The notes beneath the pieces are model-generated. The model was given only the letters and a program-made list of their open reading frames with translations, searched no databases and had not been told where the DNA came from. 64,000 nt of DNA. It comes from Cerasibacillus quisquiliarum. GTDB lineage: Bacteria > Bacillota > Bacilli > Bacillales > Amphibacillaceae. The translations under genes were made by a program, and so were the position numbers. Positions 9,462 through 18,698 of the stretch are shown here, one piece after another (within the stretch, counting starts at the first letter, position 1; each line of letters starts with the position of its first letter). Where the stretch lies: NCBI RefSeq assembly GCF_014202495.1, contig NZ_JACHHA010000003.1:186001-250000 (forward strand), given 5' to 3'.

Positions 9462-10994
9462 GTGGAATACGTCATAGAAATGTTGAATATAACAAAGGAA
9501 TTCCCAGGTATCGTTGCAAACGATAATATTACACTGCAATTAAAAAAAGGAGAAATTCACGCATTATTAGGAGAAAATGGTGCGGGAAAATCAACTTTAA
9601 TGAACGTTTTATTTGGATTATATCAACCAGAAAAAGGCCATATTCGTATCCGAGGCCAAGAAGTTGAAATCACGAATCCAAATATTGCGAATGATCTAGG
9701 TATTGGGATGGTACACCAACATTTTATGTTAGTAGAGCCTTTCACTGTAACACAGAATATTATCTTAGGAAAGGAGCCTAAAACAAAAACAGGTCGCATT
9801 GATATAAAGCGTGCTGAGAAAGAAATCCGTGAGCTATCGGATCGCTATGGCTTAAAGGTTGATCCAACGGCAAAAATACGGGATATTTCAGTCGGTATGC
9901 AACAACGTGTAGAAATTTTAAAAACGTTGTATAGAGGAGCAGAAGTACTCATATTTGATGAGCCGACAGCTGTTCTAACACCACAAGAGATAAATGAATT
10001 GATGGATATTATGCGATCATTAGTTAAAGAAGGAAAATCAATCATTTTAATTACTCATAAACTGAAGGAAATCTTGCAAGTAGCTGACCGATGTACGATT
10101 ATAAGACGTGGTAAAGGAATTGGGACGGTTAATGTCTCTGAAACAACTGAAAGTGAATTAGCTTCACTAATGGTAGGACGTGAAGTGAATTTCAAAGTCG
10201 ATAAACAACCAGCGAAACCGAAGCAAACTGTGTTAAAAATAAATAATCTCCATGTTAGAGATAAACGAAAAGTAGATATGGTAAAAGGACTAGACTTAGA
10301 AGTCCGTGCAGGCGAAATAGTCGGTATTGCTGGAGTTGACGGTAATGGTCAATCGGAATTAATTGAAGCCATTACTGGTTTAACACGTGTCCAATCAGGT
10401 CAAATACTATTAAATGATCAAGATATAACGAATAAAAGCCCAAGGAAAATTACTGAAAGCGGTCTCGGACATATCCCACAAGATCGTCATAAATTTGGTC
10501 TTGTATTAGATTATTCGGTTGGCGAAAATATGGTGTTACAAACATATTATAAAGAGCCTTTCTCCAAAAGAGGAATTTTAAATTTAAAAGAAATATATCG
10601 ATATGCGAAGAAAATGATCAGTGCTTATGATGTAAGAACACCGGATGCATATACAAAAGCAAGGTCTTTATCAGGTGGTAATCAACAAAAAGCAATTATT
10701 GGTCGAGAAGTCGACCGTTCGCCTGATTTGCTCATTGCCGCACAACCAACTCGTGGGTTAGATGTTGGGGCGATTGAATTTATTCACAAAAAGTTAGTCG
10801 AAGAGCGTGACAAAGGACGTGCCGTTCTGTTAATTTCATTTGAGCTAGATGAAATATTAGATGTAAGTGATCGTATTGCTGTCATGTTTGATGGTAAAGT
10901 TGTTGCTGATGTCAAACCAGAAGAGACCAACGAACAAGAATTAGGTTTACTTATGGCTGGTAGTGAGCTTCAAAAGGCGGGTGAAGGGAAATGA
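9462..10994 (+). CDS. nupO: Nucleoside ABC importer ATP-binding protein (two nucleotide-binding domains)
   Basis: A 510-residue ATPase with two fused ABC domains, the architecture of the sugar/nucleoside CUT2-like group. The first half has Walker A GENGAGKST near residue 36, signature DISVGMQQRVEIL and Walker B LIFDEPTAVL. The second half has a degenerate Walker A (GVDGNGQSE), signature SLSGGNQQKAIIGRE and AAQPTRGLDVG. The sequence is very close to B. subtilis YufO/NupO. GTG at 9462 is taken as start since the ribosome site AAAGGGGTGA precedes it; an ATG lies at 9480. It overlaps nupP by four bases (ATGA). Confidence 0.9.
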   Translation: MEYVIEMLNITKEFPGIVANDNITLQLKKGEIHALLGENGAGKSTLMNVLFGLYQPEKGHIRIRGQEVEITNPNIANDLGIGMVHQHFMLVEPFTVTQNIILGKEPKTKTGRIDIKRAEKEIRELSDRYGLKVDPTAKIRDISVGMQQRVEILKTLYRGAEVLIFDEPTAVLTPQEINELMDIMRSLVKEGKSIILITHKLKEILQVADRCTIIRRGKGIGTVNVSETTESELASLMVGREVNFKVDKQPAKPKQTVLKINNLHVRDKRKVDMVKGLDLEVRAGEIVGIAGVDGNGQSELIEAITGLTRVQSGQILLNDQDITNKSPRKITESGLGHIPQDRHKFGLVLDYSVGENMVLQTYYKEPFSKRGILNLKEIYRYAKKMISAYDVRTPDAYTKARSLSGGNQQKAIIGREVDRSPDLLIAAQPTRGLDVGAIEFIHKKLVEERDKGRAVLLISFELDEILDVSDRIAVMFDGKVVADVKPEETNEQELGLLMAGSELQKAGEGK

Positions 10995-12043
10995 CGACAA
11001 ATCATAAACGATCTGCCATATTAATACCAATTATTTCCGTTTTACTTGGTATCATTGCAGGGGCAATTATTATGCTCGTATCAGGATACAATCCAATCAC
11101 AGGGTATTCAGCTCTTTTTCGTGGTGCTTTCGGTGATGCTTATGCCATTGGTGAAACGATACGTCGTACAACACCATATATTTTATCCGGATTGGCAGTA
11201 GCCTTTGCCTTTCGTGCTAGTTTATTTAATATTGGTGCTGAAGGCCAAGTTATTGTAGGTTGGTTAACGGCTGTATGGATAGGTATAAGTGTCGATGCAC
11301 CAATGATTATTCATTTACCGCTTGCCATTTTAGGTGCAGCAATTGCTGGTGCAATCTGGGGGTTTATTCCAGGTCTTTTAAAAGCGAAATTAGGCGTTCA
11401 CGAAGTTATCGTAACGATTATGATGAATTATATTGCTTTGTTTTCAACAAATGAAATTATTCGTAATGTGTTAACAGATCATAAAACAACAACAGAATCT
11501 ATTAAAGATTCAGCTTCAATGTCTTCTGAATGGTTAAGCAGTATGACATACTATTCAAGACTCCATTATGGTATTTTGCTTGCTTTATTTGTAGCTGTTA
11601 TTATTTGGTTTATTATTGAACGTACTACATTAGGCTTTGAAATTAAAGCTGTCGGTTTCAATCCACATGCATCTAGATACGCTGGGATGAATGTAAGCAA
11701 AAATATCATTCTTGCGATGGTTATCTCAGGAGCACTCGGCGGATTAGCGGGCGCAATGGAAGGTCTAGGAACATATGGAAATATTTCGGTGATGTCTGGT
11801 TTCTCAAATATAGGCTTTGATGGTATTGCAGTTGCCTTATTAGGTGCGAATACACCGCTTGGTGTTATTTTAGCTGCTTTACTATTTGGTTCCTTAAAAG
11901 AAGGAGCAAATGAGATGCCAACTGGTGCAGGGGTACCAACTGAACTTGTTGATATTATTATTGCGTTAATTATTTTCTTTGTTGCATCAAGTTATATTAT
12001 TCGCTGGGCCTTACTTCGTTATCAAGGGAGGAAAGCAAAATGA
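10991..12043 (+). CDS. nupP: Nucleoside ABC importer permease 1
   Basis: A 350-residue integral membrane protein of the branched-chain-amino-acid/ribose/nucleoside permease family (BPD_transp_2). About eight to ten hydrophobic segments are seen, starting with ILIPIISVLLGIIAGAIIML. The conserved cytoplasmic loop contacting the ATPase is GFEIKAVGFNPHASRYAGMN in the second half. It overlaps both neighbours by ATGA, indicating tight translational coupling in one importer operon. It pairs with nupQ to form a heterodimeric channel. Confidence 0.9.
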   Translation: MTTNHKRSAILIPIISVLLGIIAGAIIMLVSGYNPITGYSALFRGAFGDAYAIGETIRRTTPYILSGLAVAFAFRASLFNIGAEGQVIVGWLTAVWIGISVDAPMIIHLPLAILGAAIAGAIWGFIPGLLKAKLGVHEVIVTIMMNYIALFSTNEIIRNVLTDHKTTTESIKDSASMSSEWLSSMTYYSRLHYGILLALFVAVIIWFIIERTTLGFEIKAVGFNPHASRYAGMNVSKNIILAMVISGALGGLAGAMEGLGTYGNISVMSGFSNIGFDGIAVALLGANTPLGVILAALLFGSLKEGANEMPTGAGVPTELVDIIIALIIFFVASSYIIRWALLRYQGRKAK

Positions 12044-12996
12044 TTGACGTATTGCAATCAATAATCCCAACAGCGTTATTCTTTTCAGCTCCATTAATTT
12101 TTACGGCATTAGGTGGTGTCTTTAGCGAACGTTCTGGTGTTGTAAATATCGGTTTAGAAGGATTAATGGTTATGGGGGCTTTTGTTGCCGTTGTATTTAA
12201 CCTTACATTTGCAGACGTATTTGGAAGTTGGACACCTTGGGTTTCAATCGTAATTGCGATGATTGTCGGAGCAATCTTTTCAATAATCCATGCCGTCGCT
12301 TCAGTTTCATTTCGAGCAGATCAAGTTGTCAGTGGAGTTGCCATTAACTTCCTTGCGTTAGGTATTGGGATTTATTTAACAAAACAATGGTATGGTAAAG
12401 GGCAAACAGACATGGTTGCACAACCATTTTTTACGGTAAATAAGGTTCCAATCCTATCCGATATTCCTGTGATAGGCCCAATGTTTTTTAAAGGAATTTA
12501 TACAACTTCATATGTTGCTATATTATTTGCCATCGTTGCTTGGTATATTCTATATAAAACACCATTTGGTTTAAGACTTCGCTCAGTGGGTGAACATCCA
12601 ATGGCAGCGGATACGAATGGAATAAATGTTTATAAAATGCGCTATATTGCTGTTATCATTTCTGGTGCATTAGGTGGATTAGGTGGTGGCGTATTTGCAC
12701 TTACTATCGCATCTAACTTTTCACAAACAACAATTGTAGGTCAAGGATTTATTTCATTAGCAGCTGTTATCTTCGGTAAGTGGCATCCATTAGGTGCCAT
12801 GGGTGCAGCTTTATTTTTTGGATTAGCACAAAGTTTAAGTGTCGTTAGTTCAAGTATTCCACTGTTATCAAATGTACCAGATGTCATTTTACTTATCGCG
12901 CCATACGTATTAACTATTTTAGCTTTAGCCGGATTTATTGGCCGTGCCGAAGCTCCTAAAGCAAACGGTGTTCCGTATATTAAAGGAAGTAGATAA
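12040..12996 (+). CDS. nupQ: Nucleoside ABC importer permease 2
   Basis: Second permease of the same family, 318 residues with eight or more membrane segments. Recognisable motifs are FSERSGVVNIGLEGLMVMGA near the N-terminus and the coupling loop FGLRLRSVGEHPMAADTNGI near residue 185. It ends with a short basic tail. It is the last gene of the importer operon, closed by a terminator just downstream. The cassette occupies the place between ymfC and ymfF, where B. subtilis has the unrelated ymfD. Confidence 0.9.
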   Translation: MIDVLQSIIPTALFFSAPLIFTALGGVFSERSGVVNIGLEGLMVMGAFVAVVFNLTFADVFGSWTPWVSIVIAMIVGAIFSIIHAVASVSFRADQVVSGVAINFLALGIGIYLTKQWYGKGQTDMVAQPFFTVNKVPILSDIPVIGPMFFKGIYTTSYVAILFAIVAWYILYKTPFGLRLRSVGEHPMAADTNGINVYKMRYIAVIISGALGGLGGGVFALTIASNFSQTTIVGQGFISLAAVIFGKWHPLGAMGAALFFGLAQSLSVVSSSIPLLSNVPDVILLIAPYVLTILALAGFIGRAEAPKANGVPYIKGSR

Positions 12997-13004
12997 ATTA
13001 AATA

Positions 13005-13037
13005 AAAAATCGACTTGTGTATTGCAAGTCGATTTTT
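13005..13037 (+). terminator. Terminator after nupQ
   Basis: AAAAATCGACTTG (13005-13017) pairs with CAAGTCGATTTTT (13025-13037) around a 7-nt loop, ending in five T residues. Confidence 0.9.
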
Positions 13038-13098
13038 GCTTAGAATAAAGAGAAAGTCTAAAATATTAAATATACATATTTACTTAGGAGGTCGTGCT

Positions 13099-14400
13099 AT
13101 GATTCAAGAAACAGAATATGTAACCAATATTAACGGTTATTCATTACACGTAATTCCGACAAAGAAGTTTAAAACAATTCATCTCGTAGCTAAATTTAAA
13201 GCTCCTTTAGATCGAAACGATATAACAATACGAGCGCTAATCCCTTATCTTTTAGTACAAGGAACTATGAATAATCCATCTCGTAAAGTTTTAGAAGAAA
13301 AGCTTGACGATTTATATGGAGCTATTTTAACAGCAGACAGCAGTAAAAAAGGAAATGAGCATATTATTAGTATTCGATTAGATATGGCCAACGAAAAATA
13401 TGTAAAATCAACGACGTTTTTTCAAGATGCTCTTCGTTTGTTTTCAGACATCTTATTTAATCCGCATATCATTAATCATGCTTTCCCTAAAGATATATTT
13501 CAACGTGAAAAAACAACATTAAGAAATAGGATTCAATCCGTTATTGATGATAAAATGGCTTATGCTAATTTAAGGTTAATTGAAGAAATGTGTGCTGATG
13601 AACGTTATCGTATGCCTGCACATGGTTTTTCTGAAGACTTAAATCGCTTGACATCACAAGCTGTTTATCAGTATTATTTAGAAATGTTAATGAAGGATCG
13701 TTTAGATATATATGTTTTAGGTGATGTGCATAAAGATGAGATTGTAAATCATTTTTCACGTCTTTTAAGTCGAGAAACAATAATAGAGAATAACTGTCAC
13801 AACCATAACAAGACAATAGAAGATCGAGTGATCACAACAGTGAAAGAAAAAACATGTACTGAATATCATGATGTTCAACAAGCTAAATTACACATGGGAT
13901 ATCGTACTTTTATAACATATAAAGACGAGTTATATCCAGCTTTACAAGTATTTAACGGTTTATTCGGTGCTTTTCCAAGTTCGAAATTGTTTATTAATGT
14001 TCGAGAAAAAAATAGTCTTGCTTATTACGCGGCCTCAAGAATAGAAAGTCATAAAGGATTGTTATTCGTTTTTAGCGGTATTGCCCCTGAGGACTATCTT
14101 CCAGCAAGGACAATTATTAATGAACAATTGCAAGCGTTGCAAGAAGGTGATTTTACAGAAAGTGATATTGAAAAAACAAAAAATCTTATTATGAACCAAT
14201 TGAAAGAAACCTTTGATCACCCTCAAGGTATCATCGAAATGTTATATCAACAAGTTGTTGGTAGAACAAAATTATCACCACAAAAGTTGTTAGAATCTAT
14301 TCAACAAGTGACAAAAACAGATGTCATTCGTGTCGCGAAATCTATTCAACTCGATACGGTTTACTTGTTAACAAAAGAGGGGATTGAGACCGATGCATAA
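13099..14400 (+). CDS. ymfF: M16-family zinc-peptidase homologue without the catalytic motif (YmfF)
   Basis: A 433-residue protein of the insulinase (M16) family. The zinc motif HxxEH is absent; the corresponding N-terminal stretch reads LIPYLLVQGT, so this is the non-catalytic partner of the pair formed with ymfH, as for two-subunit M16 peptidases. The start at 13099 follows TAGGAGG; upstream in-frame codons overlap the nupQ terminator and are rejected. Its end overlaps the ymfH start by eight bases. In B. subtilis this pair lies next to the same genes; an exact substrate is not established to my knowledge. Confidence 0.88.
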   Translation: MIQETEYVTNINGYSLHVIPTKKFKTIHLVAKFKAPLDRNDITIRALIPYLLVQGTMNNPSRKVLEEKLDDLYGAILTADSSKKGNEHIISIRLDMANEKYVKSTTFFQDALRLFSDILFNPHIINHAFPKDIFQREKTTLRNRIQSVIDDKMAYANLRLIEEMCADERYRMPAHGFSEDLNRLTSQAVYQYYLEMLMKDRLDIYVLGDVHKDEIVNHFSRLLSRETIIENNCHNHNKTIEDRVITTVKEKTCTEYHDVQQAKLHMGYRTFITYKDELYPALQVFNGLFGAFPSSKLFINVREKNSLAYYAASRIESHKGLLFVFSGIAPEDYLPARTIINEQLQALQEGDFTESDIEKTKNLIMNQLKETFDHPQGIIEMLYQQVVGRTKLSPQKLLESIQQVTKTDVIRVAKSIQLDTVYLLTKEGIETDA

Positions 14401-15676
14401 ACAATATTATTCATTAATTGATGAGACGCTTTATTCAGAGAAGCTTGATAATGGGCTTTCTGTCTATTTATTACCACGGCCTTATATGTCTAAAACATAT
14501 GGAATCTTTACGACAAATTATGGGTCTATAGATAGAACTTTTACTCCGATTGGAAAAAGGCAAAAAATAACTGTCCCTGATGGTGTCGCCCATTTTTTGG
14601 AACATAAATTATTTGAAAAAGAAGATCGTGATGTTTTTACTGATTTTAGTAAGTATGGGGCATCTGTAAATGCGTACACATCTTTTACAAAAACAGCTTA
14701 TCTCTTTTCAGCAACAAGTCATATCAAAAATAATGTCAATATTCTACTTGATTTTGTCCAAGAACCTTACTTTTCGGATAAATCTGTTGAGAAAGAAAAA
14801 GGGATTATCGCTCAAGAAATTAAAATGTATGATGATCAACCTAATTGGCGCTCGTTTATGGGCACCATTCAAGCTTTATTTCATATACATCCTATCACAA
14901 TTGATATTGCTGGCACAGTTAAATCTATTTCATCAATTACGAAAGAAGACTTATACAACTCTTATCATACGTTTTATCACCCAGAAAACATGATACTATT
15001 TATTGCTGGTCGATTTGATATTGATGAAATGTTTGAATTGATACAGAAAAATCAAGCTGAGAAGACATTTTCATCCTTTACAAAAATAGATTCAGAATAT
15101 CCAGAAGAACCGAATCATGTCAAAATAAAAGAACATACAATAATGATGCCTGTTTCAGTTCCGAAATGTACAGTTGGTATTAAAGAATCTCACCAATTAT
15201 TGCATGGTGAAGCATTTTTAAAAAAAGATTTGTTACAAACAATGTTGTTAGACCATTATTTCTCAGAAGGTGGTCATTGTTATGAGAGGTTATATGATGC
15301 GCAGCTAATCGATGATAGTTTTTCATATCAATCAACATTAGATAAAAACTTTGGCTACTCGTTAATTAGTAGTAATACTGAAAATCCTGAATTATTTTCA
15401 GAAAAAGTGATAGCGTGCTTAAAGTCAATTAAAGCGGAAAATATAACCGTGGAAGCGCTAGAGAGAATGAAACGAAAAAAAATTGGTCAGCTCTTACGCT
15501 CAATGAATTCTCTTGAATATATCGCAAATAATTATATTCATTACACTTTCCAAGGCATAGACTTCTTTAAGATGATCCCAGCTATTCAAGCAATAACACG
15601 ACAAGATATCGCAGACTTTCTTGAAAATTGGATAGTTGATGAACGGATAGCTATATGTACAATTATGCCACAATGA
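14393..15676 (+). CDS. ymfH: M16-family zinc peptidase (YmfH)
   Basis: Catalytic member of the M16 pair, 427 residues. The inverted zinc motif HFLEH is visible in DGVAHFLEHKLFE near residue 65, with the third ligand glutamate in EKEKGIIAQE about 75 residues later. A TTG at 14384 also lies in frame, but the ATG at 14393 is about 10 bases from AGAGGGG and begins at the conserved N-terminus, so it is chosen. It is followed after 10 bp by ymfI, with which it probably forms an operon. Confidence 0.9.
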   Translation: MHKQYYSLIDETLYSEKLDNGLSVYLLPRPYMSKTYGIFTTNYGSIDRTFTPIGKRQKITVPDGVAHFLEHKLFEKEDRDVFTDFSKYGASVNAYTSFTKTAYLFSATSHIKNNVNILLDFVQEPYFSDKSVEKEKGIIAQEIKMYDDQPNWRSFMGTIQALFHIHPITIDIAGTVKSISSITKEDLYNSYHTFYHPENMILFIAGRFDIDEMFELIQKNQAEKTFSSFTKIDSEYPEEPNHVKIKEHTIMMPVSVPKCTVGIKESHQLLHGEAFLKKDLLQTMLLDHYFSEGGHCYERLYDAQLIDDSFSYQSTLDKNFGYSLISSNTENPELFSEKVIACLKSIKAENITVEALERMKRKKIGQLLRSMNSLEYIANNYIHYTFQGIDFFKMIPAIQAITRQDIADFLENWIVDERIAICTIMPQ

Positions 15677-15686
15677 GGAGAATATA

Positions 15687-16403
15687 ATGGGGAAAAACGT
15701 ATTAATTATTGGAGCAAGTGGAGATATTGGAAAACAAATCGCAATCACTTTAGGAAAGGCTGGGTATCATCTCATCCTACATTATAATGATAATAAGAAG
15801 GCTATCGAGGAAATTAAATCTTTTGTACGAGATGACACAATTTTATCCGTTATACAAGCTGATTTACGAACAGCAGAAAATACTAAAACATTTATAAAAC
15901 AAATTGTCTTTTCAGTTGATGCGGTTATTTTTGCAAGTGGGAATGCGCATTACGGTCTATTTCAAGATACCCCTGACGAAGTAATGGATACACTGGTGCA
16001 GCTCCATATTAAAGTACCTTGGCTTGTTAGTAAATCTTTGTTACCACAAATGATTAAAAGACGAAGTGGCCATATTATCATCATCACTTCTGTATGGGGT
16101 GAAGTGGGTGCTAGTTATGAAGTAGCCTATTCATCAGTTAAAGGGGCACAAGTGAGTTTTATTAAAGCATTAGCTAAAGAAGTTGGCTCATCTTGTATAT
16201 TAGTGAATGGGGTCAGTCCAGGTTGGATTGATACAAAGATAAATGAAGTATCTAATGAAGAGAGAGAACAACTAGAAATGGAAATTCCTCTTCAGCGTCC
16301 AGGTTCACCGAGTGATGTGAGTGACCTTATTCAATTCTTGTTATCGGATAAAGCACAGTATATTCATGGGCAAATTATTCGGATAGATGGTGGTTGGCAA
16401 TAA
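15687..16403 (+). CDS. ymfI: Short-chain dehydrogenase/reductase (YmfI)
   Basis: A 238-residue Rossmann-fold oxidoreductase. The N-terminal cofactor motif is IGASGDIGKQIA. The catalytic tyrosine and lysine are in YSSVKGA near residue 150, and the catalytic serine in ITSVWGEVG, about 13 residues earlier. The C-terminal GQIIRIDGGW is typical of FabG-like enzymes. The substrate is unknown; position after the M16 peptidase pair is conserved in Bacillaceae, but no fatty acid genes are near, so it should not be called fabG on context. Confidence 0.85.
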   Translation: MGKNVLIIGASGDIGKQIAITLGKAGYHLILHYNDNKKAIEEIKSFVRDDTILSVIQADLRTAENTKTFIKQIVFSVDAVIFASGNAHYGLFQDTPDEVMDTLVQLHIKVPWLVSKSLLPQMIKRRSGHIIIITSVWGEVGASYEVAYSSVKGAQVSFIKALAKEVGSSCILVNGVSPGWIDTKINEVSNEEREQLEMEIPLQRPGSPSDVSDLIQFLLSDKAQYIHGQIIRIDGGWQ

Positions 16404-16487
16404 AATAAAAAATTCCTACCTTCATGATGTATAAACAATTAACAAAATCAAATACTATACACGATTAAATGAAGGAGGAATGAAAAG

Positions 16488-16736
16488 ATGTCTGTATTAG
16501 ATAATTTCGAAACATGGAAAGATTTTTTATCCAATCGGTTAGAACAAGCGAAACAAGAGGGTATGACTCAAGATACAATTTCCAATATGGCTTATGAAAT
16601 TGGTGACTATTTAGCTAGCAGCGTCGATGCGAAAAATGATGAACAAGCCATGTTACGTGAATTGTGGAATGCTGCTTCTCGTGAAGAACAAGAGTCTATT
16701 GCTAATGCAATGATAAAACTCGTTCAGAAAGGATAA
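16488..16736 (+). CDS. ymfJ: DUF3243 protein (YmfJ)
   Basis: An 82-residue acidic, mainly helical protein beginning MSVLDNFETWKDFL and ending VQKG, matching the DUF3243 family in sequence type, length and position (between ymfI and ymfK). A GAAGGAGGAA ribosome site precedes the ATG. No catalytic motif, signal or membrane segment is seen. Function is unknown. A terminator follows directly. Confidence 0.85.
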   Translation: MSVLDNFETWKDFLSNRLEQAKQEGMTQDTISNMAYEIGDYLASSVDAKNDEQAMLRELWNAASREEQESIANAMIKLVQKG

Positions 16737-16750
16737 ACAGTTTACAAATT

Positions 16751-16777
16751 AAGAAGCTGGTGAACAGCTTCTTTTTT
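16751..16777 (+). terminator. Terminator after ymfJ
   Basis: AAGAAGCT (16751-16758) pairs with AGCTTCTT (16766-16773), 7-nt loop, then more T residues. Confidence 0.85.
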
Positions 16778-16933
16778 ATCTTTTATAGAAAATCATACAA
16801 ATTGGTGACATTTATATGACTTTACTTTCATCCATAGCGAAAATCATTTATGATAAATAATAGGATTGCATTTATTAAATTGATTCGTTAACATAAATAT
16901 AATAGTAGAGTATACCTTTTAAAGGAGAAAACG

Positions 16934-17713
16934 ATGAAAAAAACAGAGTGGTATCTTGAATACGAAATTTTAATTAATCGTCCCGGATTGTTAGGAGAAA
17001 TTTCATCGCTTTTAGGAATGCTTTCTATAAATATTATCATGATTAATGGTGTTAAACATGCACGAAGAGGATTATTAATTTTAACCAAAGATGATGTCCA
17101 TATTAAACGGCTTAAAACCATTCTTGAAACAATGGATACCATTCAATTAATTAAATTAAGAAAACCTAAGCTAAGAGACCGTTTAGCAGTCCGACATGGT
17201 AGGTATATACAAAGTGATCAGGACGATCGTAAAGTTATTCGTTTTGTAAGGGATGATTTAGGTATTTTAGTTGATTTTATGGCAGAATTATTTAAAACAA
17301 ACGAACATAAACTTGTTGGAATTCGTGGGATGCCGAGAGTTGGAAAAACAGAGTCTGTTGTTGCCGCAAGTGTCTGTGCCAATAAACGTTGGGTATTTGT
17401 ATCGAGCACGCTATTAAAACAAACTGTACGCAATCAATTGGTAAAAGGGGAATATAGTCCTGAAAACACTTATATTATTGATGGAATTGTTTCGAAACAT
17501 CGAGCAAATGAGAAACATTGGCGCTTGATTCGAGAAATCATGCAACTTCCAGCAGTCAAAGTGATTGAGCATCCTGACATTTTTGTCCAAGCTACGGAAT
17601 ATACTATGGAAGACTTTGATTACATTATAGAGCTGCGTAGTCATGAAGAGGAAGAAATAACGTATAAAGATTTAGAGCTTAATCAATTCCCACATGACCA
17701 TGGATATATGTAG
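16934..17713 (+). CDS. ymfK: DUF3388 protein with ACT-like and P-loop-like regions (YmfK)
   Basis: A 259-residue cytoplasmic protein of the DUF3388/YmfK family. The N-terminal 75 residues resemble an ACT domain (YEILINRPGLLGEISSLLGM). A glycine-rich segment GIRGMPRVGKTESVVAAS near residue 135 looks like a nucleotide-binding P-loop. The second half is mixed alpha/beta with no recognised motif. A good AAAGGAG ribosome site precedes the ATG. Function is unknown; it is placed between ymfJ and rodZ as in B. subtilis. Confidence 0.83.
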   Translation: MKKTEWYLEYEILINRPGLLGEISSLLGMLSINIIMINGVKHARRGLLILTKDDVHIKRLKTILETMDTIQLIKLRKPKLRDRLAVRHGRYIQSDQDDRKVIRFVRDDLGILVDFMAELFKTNEHKLVGIRGMPRVGKTESVVAASVCANKRWVFVSSTLLKQTVRNQLVKGEYSPENTYIIDGIVSKHRANEKHWRLIREIMQLPAVKVIEHPDIFVQATEYTMEDFDYIIELRSHEEEEITYKDLELNQFPHDHGYM

Positions 17714-17735
17714 CTGTATTAGGATGGTGTTGTTC

Positions 17736-18623
17736 ATGGAAATCGGAGAAAGATTGAAGGAAGCAAGAAAAGAAAAAAACATTTCTTTAGAGAGCTTGCA
17801 AGATATTACCAAGATTCAAAAACGCTATTTAGTCGCTATTGAAGAAGGTAATTTTGACGTTTTACCGGGAAAGTTTTATGCTAGGGCATTTATTAAAGAA
17901 TACGCCCTCGTTGTTGGGCTTGATCCTGATGAACTTCTAGAAGAATATAAATCACAAGTGCCAACACCGAACGAAGAAGAACAAGTACAATACACACGCC
18001 TTAGTCGCTCGCAAAAAGACAGAAGTAAAGGCAATTCAATTTTTTCATTTATACCTACAGTTATCGTTGTTTTACTCATTATTGGGATTATAATATTAGT
18101 TTTTTACTTTATGAATCAGAAATCAGATTTACCAACGATAGAAAATGAGAATGGTCAGACAGATGACAATGAGTTTTACGTATCTGACCCAGATGACAAA
18201 GATGAAGATGAACAACCTGTTGAAGACGATTCTAATAGTAAAAAAGTCGAACAGAATGACGAAAAAGAATCGACAGATACTGAATCAGAATTAAAATTAG
18301 TCGAAACAGGCTCAGGAAATCGTCCTGAATCAACTTTTGAGCTCATTAATCCTGGTGATGAAGTAAAAATATCATTTGAATCAAAAGAAAAAACATGGCT
18401 AGAAGTAACCAATACGGCAGGTGAACGCTTATTTTATAATAATTTAACAAATGATTCGTCACCTTTAGAATTAGATGTTACGAATGAAGAAAAGGTTTAT
18501 TTTCAAGTTGGTTACGCTCCTGACTTGACCATCACCGTCAATGGTAAGGAGTTAGAGTATCCTGTTGATCCAAATGAAGCAGTGACACAAAAAATATGGG
18601 TTCATATAGTAGAAGAAAATTGA
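17736..18623 (+). CDS. rodZ: Cytoskeleton protein RodZ (YmfM)
   Basis: Membrane-anchored regulator of the MreB rod-shape machinery. Residues 1-70 form an Xre-type helix-turn-helix domain beginning MEIGERLKEARKEKNISLES. A single membrane segment lies at about residues 106-126 (TVIVVLLIIGIIILVFYF), followed by an acidic, Ser-rich linker and a C-terminal DUF4115 beta domain facing outside. The 295 residues are typical. The ATG at 17736 begins at the conserved N-terminus, though its ribosome site (AGGATGG) is only moderate; GTG 17727 is an alternative. It lies between ymfK and pgsA, as in many Bacillaceae. Confidence 0.9.
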   Translation: MEIGERLKEARKEKNISLESLQDITKIQKRYLVAIEEGNFDVLPGKFYARAFIKEYALVVGLDPDELLEEYKSQVPTPNEEEQVQYTRLSRSQKDRSKGNSIFSFIPTVIVVLLIIGIIILVFYFMNQKSDLPTIENENGQTDDNEFYVSDPDDKDEDEQPVEDDSNSKKVEQNDEKESTDTESELKLVETGSGNRPESTFELINPGDEVKISFESKEKTWLEVTNTAGERLFYNNLTNDSSPLELDVTNEEKVYFQVGYAPDLTITVNGKELEYPVDPNEAVTQKIWVHIVEEN

Positions 18624-18635
18624 AACACTATGTTT

Positions 18636-18665
18636 AAGCCCTTCCCCACGCGGAAGGGTTTTTTA
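18636..18665 (+). terminator. Terminator after rodZ
   Basis: CCCTTCC pairs with GGAAGGG (18639-18645 with 18652-18658) around CCACGC, ending in six T residues, ahead of pgsA. Confidence 0.85.
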
Positions 18666-18698
18666 AAGTGATTCTAATAAAAGGAGGAAATTGTACAA

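Noticed and set aside
13015..13098. N-terminal extension of ymfF
   Set aside because: It runs through the nupQ terminator hairpin and lacks a ribosome site; the conserved N-terminus begins at 13099.
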